Part shown: positions 1-13,500 of the stretch, in pieces
Layout: each line of letters begins with the position of its first letter
Position numbering within the stretch: position 1 is the stretch's first letter
Assembly (NCBI RefSeq): GCF_001949145.1
Contig: NW_019091389.1
Location: forward strand, 32,356 to 96,355
Source of the DNA: Acanthaster planci
Lineage: Eukaryota > Echinodermata > Asteroidea > Valvatida > Acanthasteridae
Direction: 5' to 3'
Length of the DNA stretch: 64,000 bases
Notes under the pieces: model-generated
What the model was told of the DNA's origin: nothing
The model's database searches: none
What the model saw: only the letters and a program-made list of their open reading frames with translations
Position numbers and translations under genes: made by a program

Positions 1-3000
1 ATGACTGTTTTTCGCCGCGCCGACCACAGATAGCAACATTTGGTGCATGTATTTTCTGCTCAGTGTTGCATAAAACGATCACTGCGATCGTTTTTTAAAC
101 CAACGATCGCACCGCATTCATTAAATGTTGTTTATCCCATGGTGAAAATATTAACTCCGCAATTTTTTTATTCAAAAGTAACAGCATGATTGTGCCTTTT
201 CCGTAAACGAGTTCCGTATGGCAAGATACACGCACTCAGTATGCACGTGACACATGGCCAGATGTGTCAGAAAAGCAAATGGCCAATCTACATTATGTTC
301 ATGTAGACTTTAAAATGACTGTTCAGAAAATCCCTGCACACATTTATGAATGTCATTATCCCATATGCATACTGTACAAACTTTTGTACAAAGAAAATAA
401 GGAAAATATTATGCCAAGATTTTGCATGTTTCGCCTTATTTTCAACACACAAAAAAAATGAAAAATTATTTGAATAGCAATGAAAAATTATGGGGATCAT
501 AGAGATAGAAATTAATTCAATATTTAAGGGATTTACAGAATAAAATCAATATTTATTTCTAGTCTTTTTTTCTAATTCAATTGCCCGTCTAAAATTATCA
601 CCTCATCCTAGTTGACCAAAATTACAAAGTTGACCAAAATTACAAATTTTCAATATTTTTTATTAAATTTCAGAAATTTCAGACATGAGATCCCTAATTC
701 TAGGCTGTGTATACACAGCTGAAAACACCCAGAAAGTGCTGTTTCCGGCCATCTGGGGGCTTTTAGATTCCAAAAATTTTCTGGTACGCTCCACGCCAAC
801 CGATGGTGCCGCTCCGCTTAGATAGTCCTGCCAGCACTAAAACCATCCTGGGCAGAACCCTGATAGGTGGTAGCAGAAAATATAAACAGAAGTTGTTGTT
901 TTCCATGCTACAGCCTTATTCCCTTCACAGAACTGTTTTTGAGAAGTATTAAGATTTTAAGGGTAGGGACACTGTAATAAGGGTCATTCAATTAAAAATA
1001 TAGGGTGCATTCGAGCGAGCTACTCGTGTCAACACAAGTATACATGTACATGTGCTCTTGGCTGGAGTACAACCTAAGGGTCAGCAAGAGTACACTCTCG
1101 CTAATCGTGCTCTTGTTTACAGGAGTAACTGCGCAAACGTACCCATAGTGTGTACACGTAGGGATCTGTTGCCAAAGTTACACACATACATGTAAATGTA
1201 CCGTTATTTAATTAAACATTTGAATGGAACTAATTGGACCCTAGACCAGTGCAAACCCTGCACTCATGCCCATGCAAACTACTACAACTCATCAAGTACT
1301 GGTAACTTCATGTCCACAAAAAATTACAAAGCCACAGGTGTCGGTTAAGTCATTCTGGAGTACATGTATACTGTTTAATTAACATGTCACACTTTTGTGA
1401 CACTCTTAGCATAAAAATTGCATACTACCTGTACATGCCACACATCTTTTAAACTAAAAGGGACAGAAATCACTGTTCTCGATCAGAACATTAAAAAAAA
1501 CCAAGTCATGAAATGACTCATACTTTTGCTGTGTCATTTAGTGTACATGTTCATTGTTTATCAAAGTAAATGGTACTCATTTTTGCCAGGCTGTCTTTAT
1601 TGTTTGATTTCAGGGCTGAAGTGTCAGTTCCAGCTACATGTAAGAACCCATCAGGACCAGTGTGATTTTGGTTGAATATCCACAGTCTTTTTTGACTCTA
1701 CCAGTCGTCTGGTGTTCCGGATGTGAAAGATTAAGGACTGTTAGGATTCGTGACTAACTGAAAATACTGGGCGTTTTATGAGTGATGGTTAAGTTTACGC
1801 ATCTGCAAATCTTGAGGAGTTCAGATGTGTGATTTTTATGTGGAAAAATGACCCTGAACATGCTGAAGGTTCACATTCGGACAATTCTTTTGCTTTCATG
1901 AACACATCTGAAAGTAATTTCACCAAAGAAAAACTTATTTTTTCAACCAGTGAATATGACTCCATGTCTTTAGTTGCCCCACTTCATGTGATGAAGTTAT
2001 TCATCACATTTGAGGCATGAGTGTTACATGTGTTTTTTGTGTGTCCTCTGAAAGAGAATTGTCAAACTGAGAATTGTTAACTAATATCATTATTGATACA
2101 GTGCCCATTCAGTTTCAATAAAATAAGATTAGCTCTTGGAGTTGCTACTCAAAGGCATTTTCAAAAATACGACAAGTATGTCCAGAATTTTTGTTAAGAA
2201 AAGACCATGTACATGTGCATCTGCTGAGTTTGTGTGATTACAGATCAAGATAATTAAACATGATGACAAATTGTCTGATAATCAACAAAAGCCCTTTGAC
2301 AACAACTGGAAGGATATATCAACTGCTACATTTGAATACAATGGGCACTTTGACCCACATTCAGAGACTGCCAATGCAATACCATCAGAATGTGTCTCAA
2401 TCTAAATTGTCATTCATCTGCAATTTTAATCCTACCTATTACATATAGGTCATATTCCATGTTTTAAAAGTGTCTGTACCTGTACCCGCTAGCAATGTGT
2501 GAACAAAGTTTGCAATATCATCCAAAGAGGACTGTTGAAATTCGTCTGCAAAAGCAAGGTTCAACAATCGATTTTTACAAGTTGAAATTTGAAGCACTTC
2601 CTGAACAGTGCACTTTAAATTGCCATAGATTATGATGTCTTGTACCCTAACAGTGCAGTAGGATTACTTGCTGTTACCCACTTACGGTACACGTACTTGT
2701 AAATGTAGCATGTGACGTCTTAAAAAAAAAAGAAGTCAACTGACCTGACCCAGAAAAATCATGCAGAATGTACATCTTGGTGTGTTTAAGTGATTGTTTC
2801 TTTAATGTAATAAAAAACCAAAAACTTTGGGTGCCTACCCAGTGCTTAATTTTTGTGTAACATCTACTAGAGTACATATTTTGGCAAGTTTCAGGCTTCC
2901 ATTGACATTGTATTATGTTAATTATTACAAACGTGCACATACAAGAAAATCATCCTGCCTGTTTTTTTTGGGGGGGGATGGAGGGAAAATTTATAGGCCT

Positions 3001-4511
3001 AAGGATTTGTAAACCCACTTTATATGTAAAAACAAACACAAATATCTTTTGCAAATGAGTGAGATTGCTTTGGAAAAAAAGCAGAAATTAAAAATTCAGA
3101 ACCCCTGAATGCTGTATACTGGTACTTGATTTCAAGCTGAAAACACAGTTTTCGTGCAATGAATGTGCCATTGGTCCTTATCAGACTGGATCCATGGGAT
3201 TTTGTTTCAATTTCAGAAAGGCTATTCAGGGAGGTTACAATAAAAATTACTTATGGCAAGGGTGGACATGAAGGTATTTTCAAAGTAAAATTGTACTACC
3301 AGTGCATTCTTATTTACTGTCATACTTCATCTTTTTATGAAAACAAAGACATGTACGCTAATGTGTGCTGGACCAATTTTGTAAGGGACAGACAGGTATG
3401 TACATGTACTGCAATGTTCACAACTTCACACACTTCCCTGCACAGCACCAAAGATACAGTACTGTACATGTACATGTACAGTACATGCACACTTGTACAT
3501 GTACAACACACCCCCGTCTTCCACCAATCAGAAATAGGAATTTGGGGACGACGCCCACTTAGGCAATGCCAGATGAATTCATATGCAAATCAAGTAATTG
3601 TTGACCTGCATTGGGTACTGCTTACTGCAGGTACATGTATGGTATGGGACATATGGAGTCGGATTTGTGTTTTCATGGCTCTGTCTTTGCTTTTGCAGAC
3701 CAGTAAATAAACTGCTGTAGACAGTGGTAACACGGATACCCTTTTAACGGTACCTGTAAAAAGGAAAAATACTCAGAACTTTTAAACATTTATTGAAAAC
3801 ACACTATGCATTACAGATTGATTCCATTCTTTTTCGTTAATGATGATTGATCGTGATGATAATTCGATGACTTCTGGGTGAAATTTTCGTGCTGCATATA
3901 CAGGCAGATGATCTGCCACAAGAATAGCCGATGTGCAAGGTACTTTGTTGAAACTGATCCGTCTACTTGATTGCAAAAAAACACCAATAACAGTCAAGTT
4001 GAGAGTTGGGACCCTTTGGTGGTACATGAGATAATTAAATTTAATATATATGTTATGGCAAAAATGTAATAAAAAGAGATGCATATTAATCATTATCACT
4101 GATGAAATGTTATGCTAAGAATTGACATCAGCAAAAATCTGTAGAACACTGTTCACAAGCCGCAGTAATATGGTTTAAAATATGGTTTATGGTTTAAACT
4201 AAGAATCAAAGAACACCAGACTTAGAGATATACACAAAAACACATTCAAATATTTAAATGATGCTTCTGTTTTTAAAAAAAGTGAAGTAACTTTATCATT
4301 TTTATGATGGCTTAAAAAAATTAGGAGTACAGGTTGAAATCCACTAGTAAATGGTTCAATCACGATTATTTGAAAAAGCTCCAGCCTCAGTAGGTTGGAC
4401 TGATTTCCTACATGTACAAGGCCATTTGTCCCAATCAGGATATGTTTGTTGGAGGTGCTTTCAACATACACTGTACATGTAAGAGAGAATTTGTTTCTCA
4501 TCCTTATCCAG
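1..4511. other. Intergenic or PDK intron 1 sequence, no gene supported
   Basis: AT-rich sequence with scattered TACATGTA palindromes and no exon I can support. The first PDK exon (mitochondrial presequence and the start of the regulatory domain) must lie upstream of 4512. I searched this stretch for a phase-1 exon ending in the usual Phe-Leu-Asp-Phe-Gly context and did not find one, so it is probably off the left edge. The open frames here are short, low in complexity and unlike any family I know. Confidence 0.6.
3408..3512. repeat. Cluster of TACATGTA palindromes
   Basis: Several overlapping copies of GTACATGTAC occur within about 100 bases, including a perfect chain around 3464-3482. Similar clusters are seen at 9793-9807, 10198-10212, 32371-32400, 34043-34061 and 34340-34353. 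The motif is self-complementary, so it reads the same on both strands. It is a genome-wide low-complexity motif in several marine invertebrates rather than a specific site. No function is assigned. Confidence 0.6.
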
Positions 4512-7500
4512 GTTTGAAAGATGCTGACGAACACAAATCCTTCACCTTTCTCCGTCAGGAGCTTCCAGTCCGCATCTGCAACATCATGAAGGAGATCAAC
4601 CTCCTGCCTGAAAAGCTGCTGCAGATGCCTTCCTGCAAAACTGTGCAGGGATGGTGAGTATAAATTTCTTTTCTGACTCCGCAGTTTTTCCAGAGGGGTT
4701 TTGTACATACTGTTAGTTACCAAGTTTAACTCAGTTTTGTTTGGCCTACCAAGATATTTTAATTTGATTTTGAGCTTTCTTCCAATTTAGGTATCTTTAC
4801 AGACTGATACTGTGTAATTTGAAATGGGGAAACTGCATGTAATCTGTATTGGGTAAAATGTGTCAAGTTTATTTTCAGTCATATTAACAAGAGTTTGGAG
4901 CAGTTTGGAAATCGGATGGTCAAGTGAACTCGTGTGTCACTTGCATTCATTTTTTTGTGTCTGATTGTGCCATTGCCAGGTACACACAATCACTGCAAGA
5001 TCTCCTGCAGTTTGTTGATAGTGACGATGACCCAGGAACAATGTATAGGTAAGATTGCAGAGTGTACGTTTATTGTTAACCTCAAATTACAAAGGTTTTA
5101 TAACCCCAACAGAAACATTGAATATGCTGTCAGTGGCTGTGTGAAAAATGGCCGTTGCTCTTTTCAAATATCATTTGATTTGGCTTTTGCAAGCCCAAAG
5201 CCACCCAGGATAAATACTCCCAGGAAAGAACATGTTGAAGCCACAAAAAGGGTGATTACAAATGCTGACAAACATTGTACGAAAGCAGATCTGAGATAAA
5301 GATATCAGGTACAGGTAGGATAAAGATTTTAAAAGTTTACCATGATATTCCGGTTTTCCTCCATTATCTTTTCCTTTAAATGGCATTAGTTATGGCTTAT
5401 AACCATTACTTTTTGTGTGCTAAGCAGCTTGCTTTGTGTGACCAAATTGCATGGTAAACAACAGAATTTGGTCATCCTAAATATACTTTGATGAGTGATT
5501 TTTGACTTGAAACTCCCTTGTTGCATTTGGAAGTAGCCTGTGACCTTCACTTGTTAGCTGTCCATTGACACAAAAGTCAGATACTATTTGCCAAAGGAAT
5601 AAAACTATTGAGGATTAAAAACAATTTTCGTCATATTTTTGTCCGGATTGTGTTTAATTTTTTGAAAGTAACCTTTGACCTTTCAGAATGAGCTGATAAA
5701 TACCTGTAGATACCTGTAAGTGCCAAAATGTTAATCCAGGTTTGTGAAGTTTGTACAATTTGATCCCAGTAATGTTGAAAAGGGTTTGCAACACCAGTGT
5801 TTCCCACCGAAAGTAATAAGTATTTTTAATTAATTGATAGGTTTACAGATAAGCTGATAACAATAAGGAACAGACACGCAAATGTTGTGGAGACAATGGC
5901 ACAGGTATGTCAATTCTTACATATAGAGAATGTGATGATTATGTGAGATTATGTGAGATTATGAAATTCATGTTGCTTCTTTAAACCCACTTCAGATGAA
6001 AGTAAAAAGTATTTCATTCTTCAGTGCATCAGACAAAGACTTTACATTTAATGTAGGATTTTCTCCAGCCCCCCCATGACATTTATTTCCCTGAGTCAGA
6101 ACTTGGAGATGATCTCAATTAGGCCCACAAATTGATTACATAATGAAGCATCCTATTTATTTCCATGGTAACAGGGAGTGATGGAGATGAGGCAGAGCTA
6201 TGAGGTCGAGAATTATGAGGAAGGCAACATCCAGTATTTCTTGGATCGGTTCTACCTGTCTCGCATCAGTATACGAATGCTCATCAACCAGCACAGTAAG
6301 TTCTCCCTCAGGACCATCTTTTCTTTTCTTAGTTTTTGCTTCTGTGGAAGTTATCCATTATCTCCAGTTACTCTTTTGGGTTACCTTTTAAAATTTCTAG
6401 ATTTGACCCTCCCTCTGCCCTCGATTCCCAACCCCATCACCCGGATTATGTTTTCATTGGGTCTCTAAGTTTTCTGTTAAGCCAAATATCAGAAAAAAAG
6501 TCAGTCACTTCTAAATACATGTACAGTCAACTCTCATTAATATGGGGACCTCTAGACTTAGTGAATTATCTCATATTATCCAGAACTTCATATTAAGAGA
6601 AATGTATTTTCCTACTTGTATGCAACGTTTGTCAATCATACTACTGTTCAAGGGTAATGAATGTGTTTTCAAAACAGTTTCAAACATACATGTATTCTTT
6701 GTGAAAGTGTAATATACCGGTACATGGAGAATTTAAGCAAAGAGTTGTAATAAAACCTGTTAATTGAGAAGAACGAAGTGGAAAATCAACAAAATGCAAA
6801 CAATTGGGCAAGCAGACTCATCACCAATCATTGTCGAAGCAAAGTACATGTAACCTGCATGGCATGGTTAGACATCAAGAGAACACACATGTACATGTAA
6901 GTACATTTACATTTTAGTTTGTGACCACTAAAGAGATGAACTTTTTATACATGTACCAAATTAAGGGAACTAATGAATTTTTTGGGTGGATAATAGAGGG
7001 CATGGGTCAGGGCTGGGCAATGTGTTTTTGCAGGAAATTAAGGTTTCTTTCTTTAACTTCTGGGATGTACATGTAGAACTTGTAAATTTGATTTCCAAAA
7101 GGGCATTTGCAAGTAAAACAACAGACTTTAAATACAAACGAATGGGCAGGGGCATTTTTCTACCCTATTTTTCATGTTTTGGTGGGGAGTTTTTGAAGAG
7201 TTTGTTCTGGTTGGCGCCCTCTCAGGGTTGGCTGATTTACATGTAAATCACCGTGATTTAATTATCAGTGATTTAAATCAAATGATTCTTTTTTCATTTA
7301 AATCAACATGTTTAATTTGGGGGAAAGGGAAAAAATGTTTCAATTTTACTGATTGGATGTTTTTGCAGGTTTTGCACAGTTAAAACAACAAATCCCCTCT
7401 GTGAGCCTTTCAGTTCCAAGTATTAAAGAAGTAGGAATGCACATACATGTATGTTTTACACAATCTGTGTTGGCAAGATTTTTTTGTTCAATTCAATCCA

Positions 7501-10500
7501 CTTGATTTGATTCAAATCAGCTTTTTTAATTCAGTAAGTGAATTTGATGCAAAGAATCTATAATCATGATTAATTTTACTCTATTTGATTTGCCCATCTC
7601 AGAGTTTGACATGGTAAAGTATATGTTTTCAGTGTACATTTACCTTTTATATACTGGTACACATGTACAGTGTAGCAGTATATTTTTATTGAGATTAGAA
7701 ATGTTAGTAATGCAATGTAACTAAAACCACTAAATACCCCTTAATACCTTGTAGGTGCCCATAATAAAGTGATTTTTAATCAAGTTTGAGTCATTGCTCT
7801 GTGGAGCTGGATCACAAACAAAACAAAACTGCTTTTTGCACATACATGCAGAGCAAGGTAAAATACCAGCATTTTGTACGTTCATGTACGAGTACATATA
7901 CATGTAAAATAAATATGTACATGTGGTTGATACCATGTTTCTCGATCATTAGTCATTTGATGCATGTATAAGTACGCTGGTAACAAATTCTTGTGAACTG
8001 TAGTTTTGTCAAAACTTGGAGTTTGGTTTAAAACCTGGGACGCACTTTATCCTTGGTATGTTTCAACTTGTCTCTGAAGGAAGTGCAGGTTCGTGTACTG
8101 GTACTGTAGGTGTTACACTGAATGCATTTCACCAAGGCTAAGACATTGTGGTTTGTGAATTTAATCAAATTACTTGATTTAAATGTCTTAATACAAATAC
8201 AAAGTTTGTAACAAAACAAATTTCATGCAGCTAATTTGCTTGCTTTTGATTGATGATTGAGCCAACTTGTGTCAAATTTTTATAAAAATAAAAAAAATCT
8301 GATTTAAATTTTTAAAACTCTGATTAAACTAAAAAAATCAATCACCCTGGCTGCCGCCCCCGGTGGCCTTGGAATCACAAATGCCCACTGTCCGTCATGT
8401 TGCATGCGAGCACCTACAAAGAAAAACCTTTTGATCACTCGGGAATCTAAAATTACCCAAAACCGCAGTCATGGAGTAGCAAGCATTATCATCGCATTTA
8501 GTACAATGGCACCTTTCTTGAATGGGTTCTGTGATTGGAGAGATAACACTTTATACACCTGCACTTGACCGGACCAGAAAAACACTTGTCTTAACCGAAA
8601 TCTCACATTATTACCCAAGCGTGTATTAAAGATTTTTTTCTCATAGGAATGTACACACTTTGGTTAGGACTGGAGAAATATTCTCGTCTTGACCCCTTCA
8701 TGCCGGGACGTGTTAAAACACGCTGTAAAAATTGAGATCCTCAGCCCGCTTTTCAGCTATTATTCTCAGCCCACGCTCGAGTAAACACGGTGAAAGAAGG
8801 CAGACCCTAGCTCTTGTGCATATGGTAATTGTCTTTGTGTGTAGCCCAGAAATGAAAAGACCGAATTTGCATCATAATCACAATAGTCCCCACTTTGAAA
8901 AGAGGCAACGGGAATGTGGAAGCTTGAGTAGAGCCACATGCCACCAAACAATCAGCCTTTTCACCGTGTAATTCAAAGCGTGCAGAGCACGCTGGGCCAC
9001 AAACCGAGAATATGCGGTTTGGCAGGTGGCCTTCGTGGCCAAGCGAGGCTGGAATTCGTGGAGTTGGCTTTTGGAAAGAAATTCCCGCTGAGAAGGGGTT
9101 AACTGGAAGCTCGTCTAATCCGAGTTCATATTAATGAGAGTCAACTGTATGTCAAAATTTGAATGGTTGTTGTCCTGTAGCCCCCTTCTCAGTGCAACCA
9201 TGCCTTGGTTCTAGAACCTTGCTTTGATTTTTTAAGAACCAAGTCAGCTCTTAGACCACTGTATGTGTGTGGTCACTGTATCCCTGTTTTGTGAGTGTTT
9301 TGTTTTCATGAACATTTCCTGTGATAAAGTTTTAGCCAACATACATGTGCATGGCAGGGGTGATACATAGCCAAAGATCAGCTGATCAAATGTGTTTTGT
9401 GCTGTTTTAAATACAGTAGTGCTGATCAAGCATTCCTTATACATGTACAAGTAGGTAGATGTAACCTGCCAAAGAGTGGCATGACTCCACTTGGCTCATT
9501 GGCAAATCTGTGATAAGCAGCCATGTAAACATACTTTATGAGTCCGTCATGTTTGCAATTACATTAGCCAAATGGCTGCAGGAATGTCCCTGAACTGACA
9601 GACATAGACTGGGGTACGTGTTTCCTTGGGGCATCCAAAATGAGGCCATGTTTTTGACCAGCATGGAAAATTCATGATGTTACTAGAACACAACCATTTT
9701 CCTTTCAAAAACACATTTGGAACATATCAAGAAAATTTATATAACTGATGCATTCCTGTGCATGGAAAAATTGTAAAAGTTAAACTACATACTGTACATG
9801 TACATGTATATGACTGCCCCAGTGTGCCCCAGTGGGGTCAGATGTCTGTAGCTTGTGTGGATGCAGAAGTTTGTGTGATATATTGAATTGTCTGGGAATT
9901 GTAATAACTCTTTAAGTGTTGTGCCCTCCTTACAGTATCCTTGACCTGCTCATAACACAGTCGATTTTCTTCCTTTTATAGTGACCCCTCCCAGTGGGAA
10001 ATTAGATGGTTCATACAAAGGCTAACTTACATGTAGCCAAGCTGTCCCCAGGTGTGTGTGAATTAACATTGTCTGGATTGCCTAAAATTTGGATTGCCTA
10101 AAATTCACCCCACCCCCCTCAGGATTTTCAAGAGCATCAGGTTCAGAAGCAGAACATGTATTTTTATCATTTCATTGTTTGAACAGAATGCTACACTGTA
10201 CATGTACATGTATAAACATCCAAAAATAATTCAGGCCTAAAATCTTCAACATCTGGAAGATAAAAGGACATGTGCACACGTGTATTATGCATCATCATGA
10301 GGGTAATCNNNNNNNNNNNNNNNNNNNNNNNNNNNNNNNNNNNNNNNNNNNNNNNNNNNNNNNNNNNNNNNNNNNNNNNNNNNNNNNNNNNNNNNNNNNN
10401 NNNNNNNNNNNNNNNNNNNNNNNNNNNNNNNNNNNNNNNNNNNNNNNNNNNNNNNNNNNNNNNNNNNNNNNNNNNNNNNNNNNNNNNNNNNNNNNNNNNN

Positions 10501-13500
10501 NNNNNNNNNNNNNNNNNNNNNNNNNNNNNNNNNNNNNNNNNNNNNNNNNNNNNNNNNNNNNNNNNNNNNNNNNNNNNNNNNNNNNNNNNNNNNNNNNNNN
10601 NNNNNNNNNNNNNNNNNNNNNNNNNNNNNNNNNNNNNNNNNNNNNNNNNNNNNNNNNNNNNNNNNNNNNNNNNNNNNNNNNNNNNNNNNNNNNNNNNNNN
10701 NNNNNNNNNNNNNNNNNNNNNNNNNNNNNNNNNNNNNGCCACAACAGGAAATCACAAAGTACACTGTAGTACCAGTATTGTTCTTGTACAATGGGAAATC
10801 ATGGTACCATAAAACGGAAAATAAATGTATACTTTATGTACAATGTAGTTCTGAATGATAAGCTTTTATTAAGTTATTTTTGAAATTTGCATGTAAAGTA
10901 GTCCTTATACAGTACGTGTACACGTGTATGGAAGGGGAAGAGTAGTGGTGGTAAGAGTTCCACATAAATGTATGGACATCACTAATTTCCCTTACAGTAG
11001 TTAACTAGCCATCAAAAGTGATAACATGTTCTTAAAAGTCACATTTAGCAGTGAAATATTAAAACATTTCACTAGAAAACACCTAAAATTTTTCAGTCCA
11101 GTCCCATAAGTTTATAAACAGGGTGTCAAGTGATGACGGTATATGGAACTCTTTCTGCGTCATCAGCGTTTTTGTCTGGGATTGTAATAATTTGTCTATC
11201 CTTTCCTAGGCACTGTTGACATACTGCCTGTCTACTTCCAGCAAAATTCTTTAAACTAGAAAATGTTCCTTGGGACTGTCTGAGTTTATATTTTTCCTTG
11301 CAGCCAATGCTGTGGATGAAAATGTAAAGATATTAACACTACTGTTGGAGATTTGTGTAACAAATGGGAGTTTGTAAGTTTTGTTCAAGAAAAAAACTGC
11401 CTGCTTTATATTTTTTGCCTGTCCCTGAGACAGGTGGACAGGGGGCTTGATGAGACAGTGGTGAACATATTATAAACTTGTGTATATTGCAAACAAGTGA
11501 TTAATTGCTCAAACTGTCAATGGGTGTGACAGTGTAGTTAATTTATAACTTGTGGGTTGATTCATATGTAGATTCCATGCGCAGGTATTAACTAATCAAC
11601 TGATTTGATCAACACTCTGACTGTGAGATCAGCCAGTCAGCAGTTCATTCAGAAAAAGATGTGCTGGGTGAGCTTTCATTCATACATGTGTCACTTTAGA
11701 AAAACAGTAAACACTGTTCTTTTTTGCCTCATTTTAGCACTGATATTTGGCTGTGCACCCAAGAGCCACCCAACACACATAGGCAGCATCAATCCAGACT
11801 GTGATGTTGTGGGTGTTATCAAAGGTACTGTCACTGATATGTTTTTTCCTGATAGCTGCATGTTTTATTCCATTTGAGGATTTATGGTCAATTTAACAGC
11901 CACATGATGTATATTTTGTTTTCTGGTGATAAGGTGAATGACTACTTCTTTCTTCTTTTTTTTTGGAGAGTTGAAACGATTATTTTACATTCCAACAAGT
12001 ACATGTCTTGTCAAAATGTACTGGGCCAGAAAAGCCTGGCTGAAAACATGGGGAGTGTTTTTTTCTTTTGTCAGATTTGATTAGAAATAAAATGTTTGGC
12101 CTAGTAGCGAATCTAGACAAACTTTCATGTATTTTTTGTTTCACCTTTATGTAGATGCATACGATGGAGCAAAGTATCTTTGTGATCAGTACTACCTTGG
12201 ATCACCAGATGTTGAGATTGAATGGATCAATGGTAGGAGCCTAATGTAAACCAAGAAAAAACGAGGCATAAAACGGACTCACTACTTTACAGCTTTGCCA
12301 GCATTGCTGTTTAGTACTTAAAATAAATAAAATTTAGTACTTGCTTCTGCCTGTGCATAACTACAGTACTTTAAGCTTTTGCGGTTGTATGTCAGGTGGG
12401 ACTGCTTTACAAAATGTATCTGTTTTCTCCCTACAGCATCATCATCAGTGCATATCTGCTTTTCTTTTCTGTTTGGTTTTTAAGAGACATTCAAATTTGT
12501 CCTGAAAATGCTAGTTCCTTCTCCGAGAAGCAATCTTTACCAGCGCCAGTATTTAAGGAAAACCATTAGGCATTTTCAGATGAAATTTTGACCTTCAAAA
12601 TGCATCTTTTGAGTAGACAAAATCCAGTGACTGTAAGGATTTGGGAAATCAGTAGTAACAATTTAATGTCAAAAAAGTATTCAATCCAGCCTTTTGCCTT
12701 TGCAAATCCAAGAACAGCTTTGTGTTTCCCTTTCAACATCAACAAAGAAAGAATTTCACTTTCCTAAAATAAGCATTCGTGGGCAAAATGTTCTAAGGAC
12801 ACCTTCTTTTTCTTTTAATTCTACATAAAACATGCAGTCTGAAGCATTTTCAGGGTCTATTCTCCTCGCTTTTCTTTACCAAAAAATTTAAAAATTAGTT
12901 TAGGATCTGTTAAAGGGTATAGATACTTGCGCAGTTTGCAAATATGGGTTTCATGTTAATCTAGATTTTAATAATATTTGATATTTGGGAGACAAAATTT
13001 GTTTGTGAGTAGTGAAGAGCATTTTCCATGAAGTATGGATCACCATTATCGGTTCCATTATTTTAATTTTTGTTCTCTCTTTTGTTTCAGCTCGGGATAA
13101 AACAAATGACATCAAAATGGTGTATGTACCTTCTCATCTGTACCACATTTTGTTCGAACTCTTCAAGGTATGTTTTTAATGTACCGGGATACAAAATACA
13201 CTAAATTCTCGGCTGTGAGTAATTTCGGTTTTGGTTGAGTGATTTTTTGCTGTATCCGGTGCGACATATGGAAATACTAATTATTAAAAAAAAACATAAA
13301 TTGTACCACAGATGGAAAGTTGGCATTAAACCTACAGTAAGGCAGTATAAAGTAATTGGACTTTCCTTGTTAAGTACATATAATCTGTAGACCAGCTAGT
13401 AAAATGCATTTGAAATGTTGTAGTGACATCCATACTTAGATTTTCAGTTATCAGAATAGAGTTTGCTACAGGAATATTCCCCATACATGGTACATGTATT

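Noticed and set aside
3159-3710. 183-residue plus-strand frame
   Set aside because: It runs through a TACATGTA cluster, giving Tyr-Met-Tyr and Cys-Thr-Cys runs typical of that repeat; no domain, start context or splice support.
10191-10812. Long frames on both strands around 10.3-10.7 kb
   Set aside because: They are open only because they cross the 429-base assembly gap.
11301-11380. Exon-like stretch after a TTTCCTTGCAG acceptor in PDK intron 4
   Set aside because: The PDK reading already passes directly from the exon ending at 6295 to the one starting at 11738 with conserved sequence; nothing fits between.
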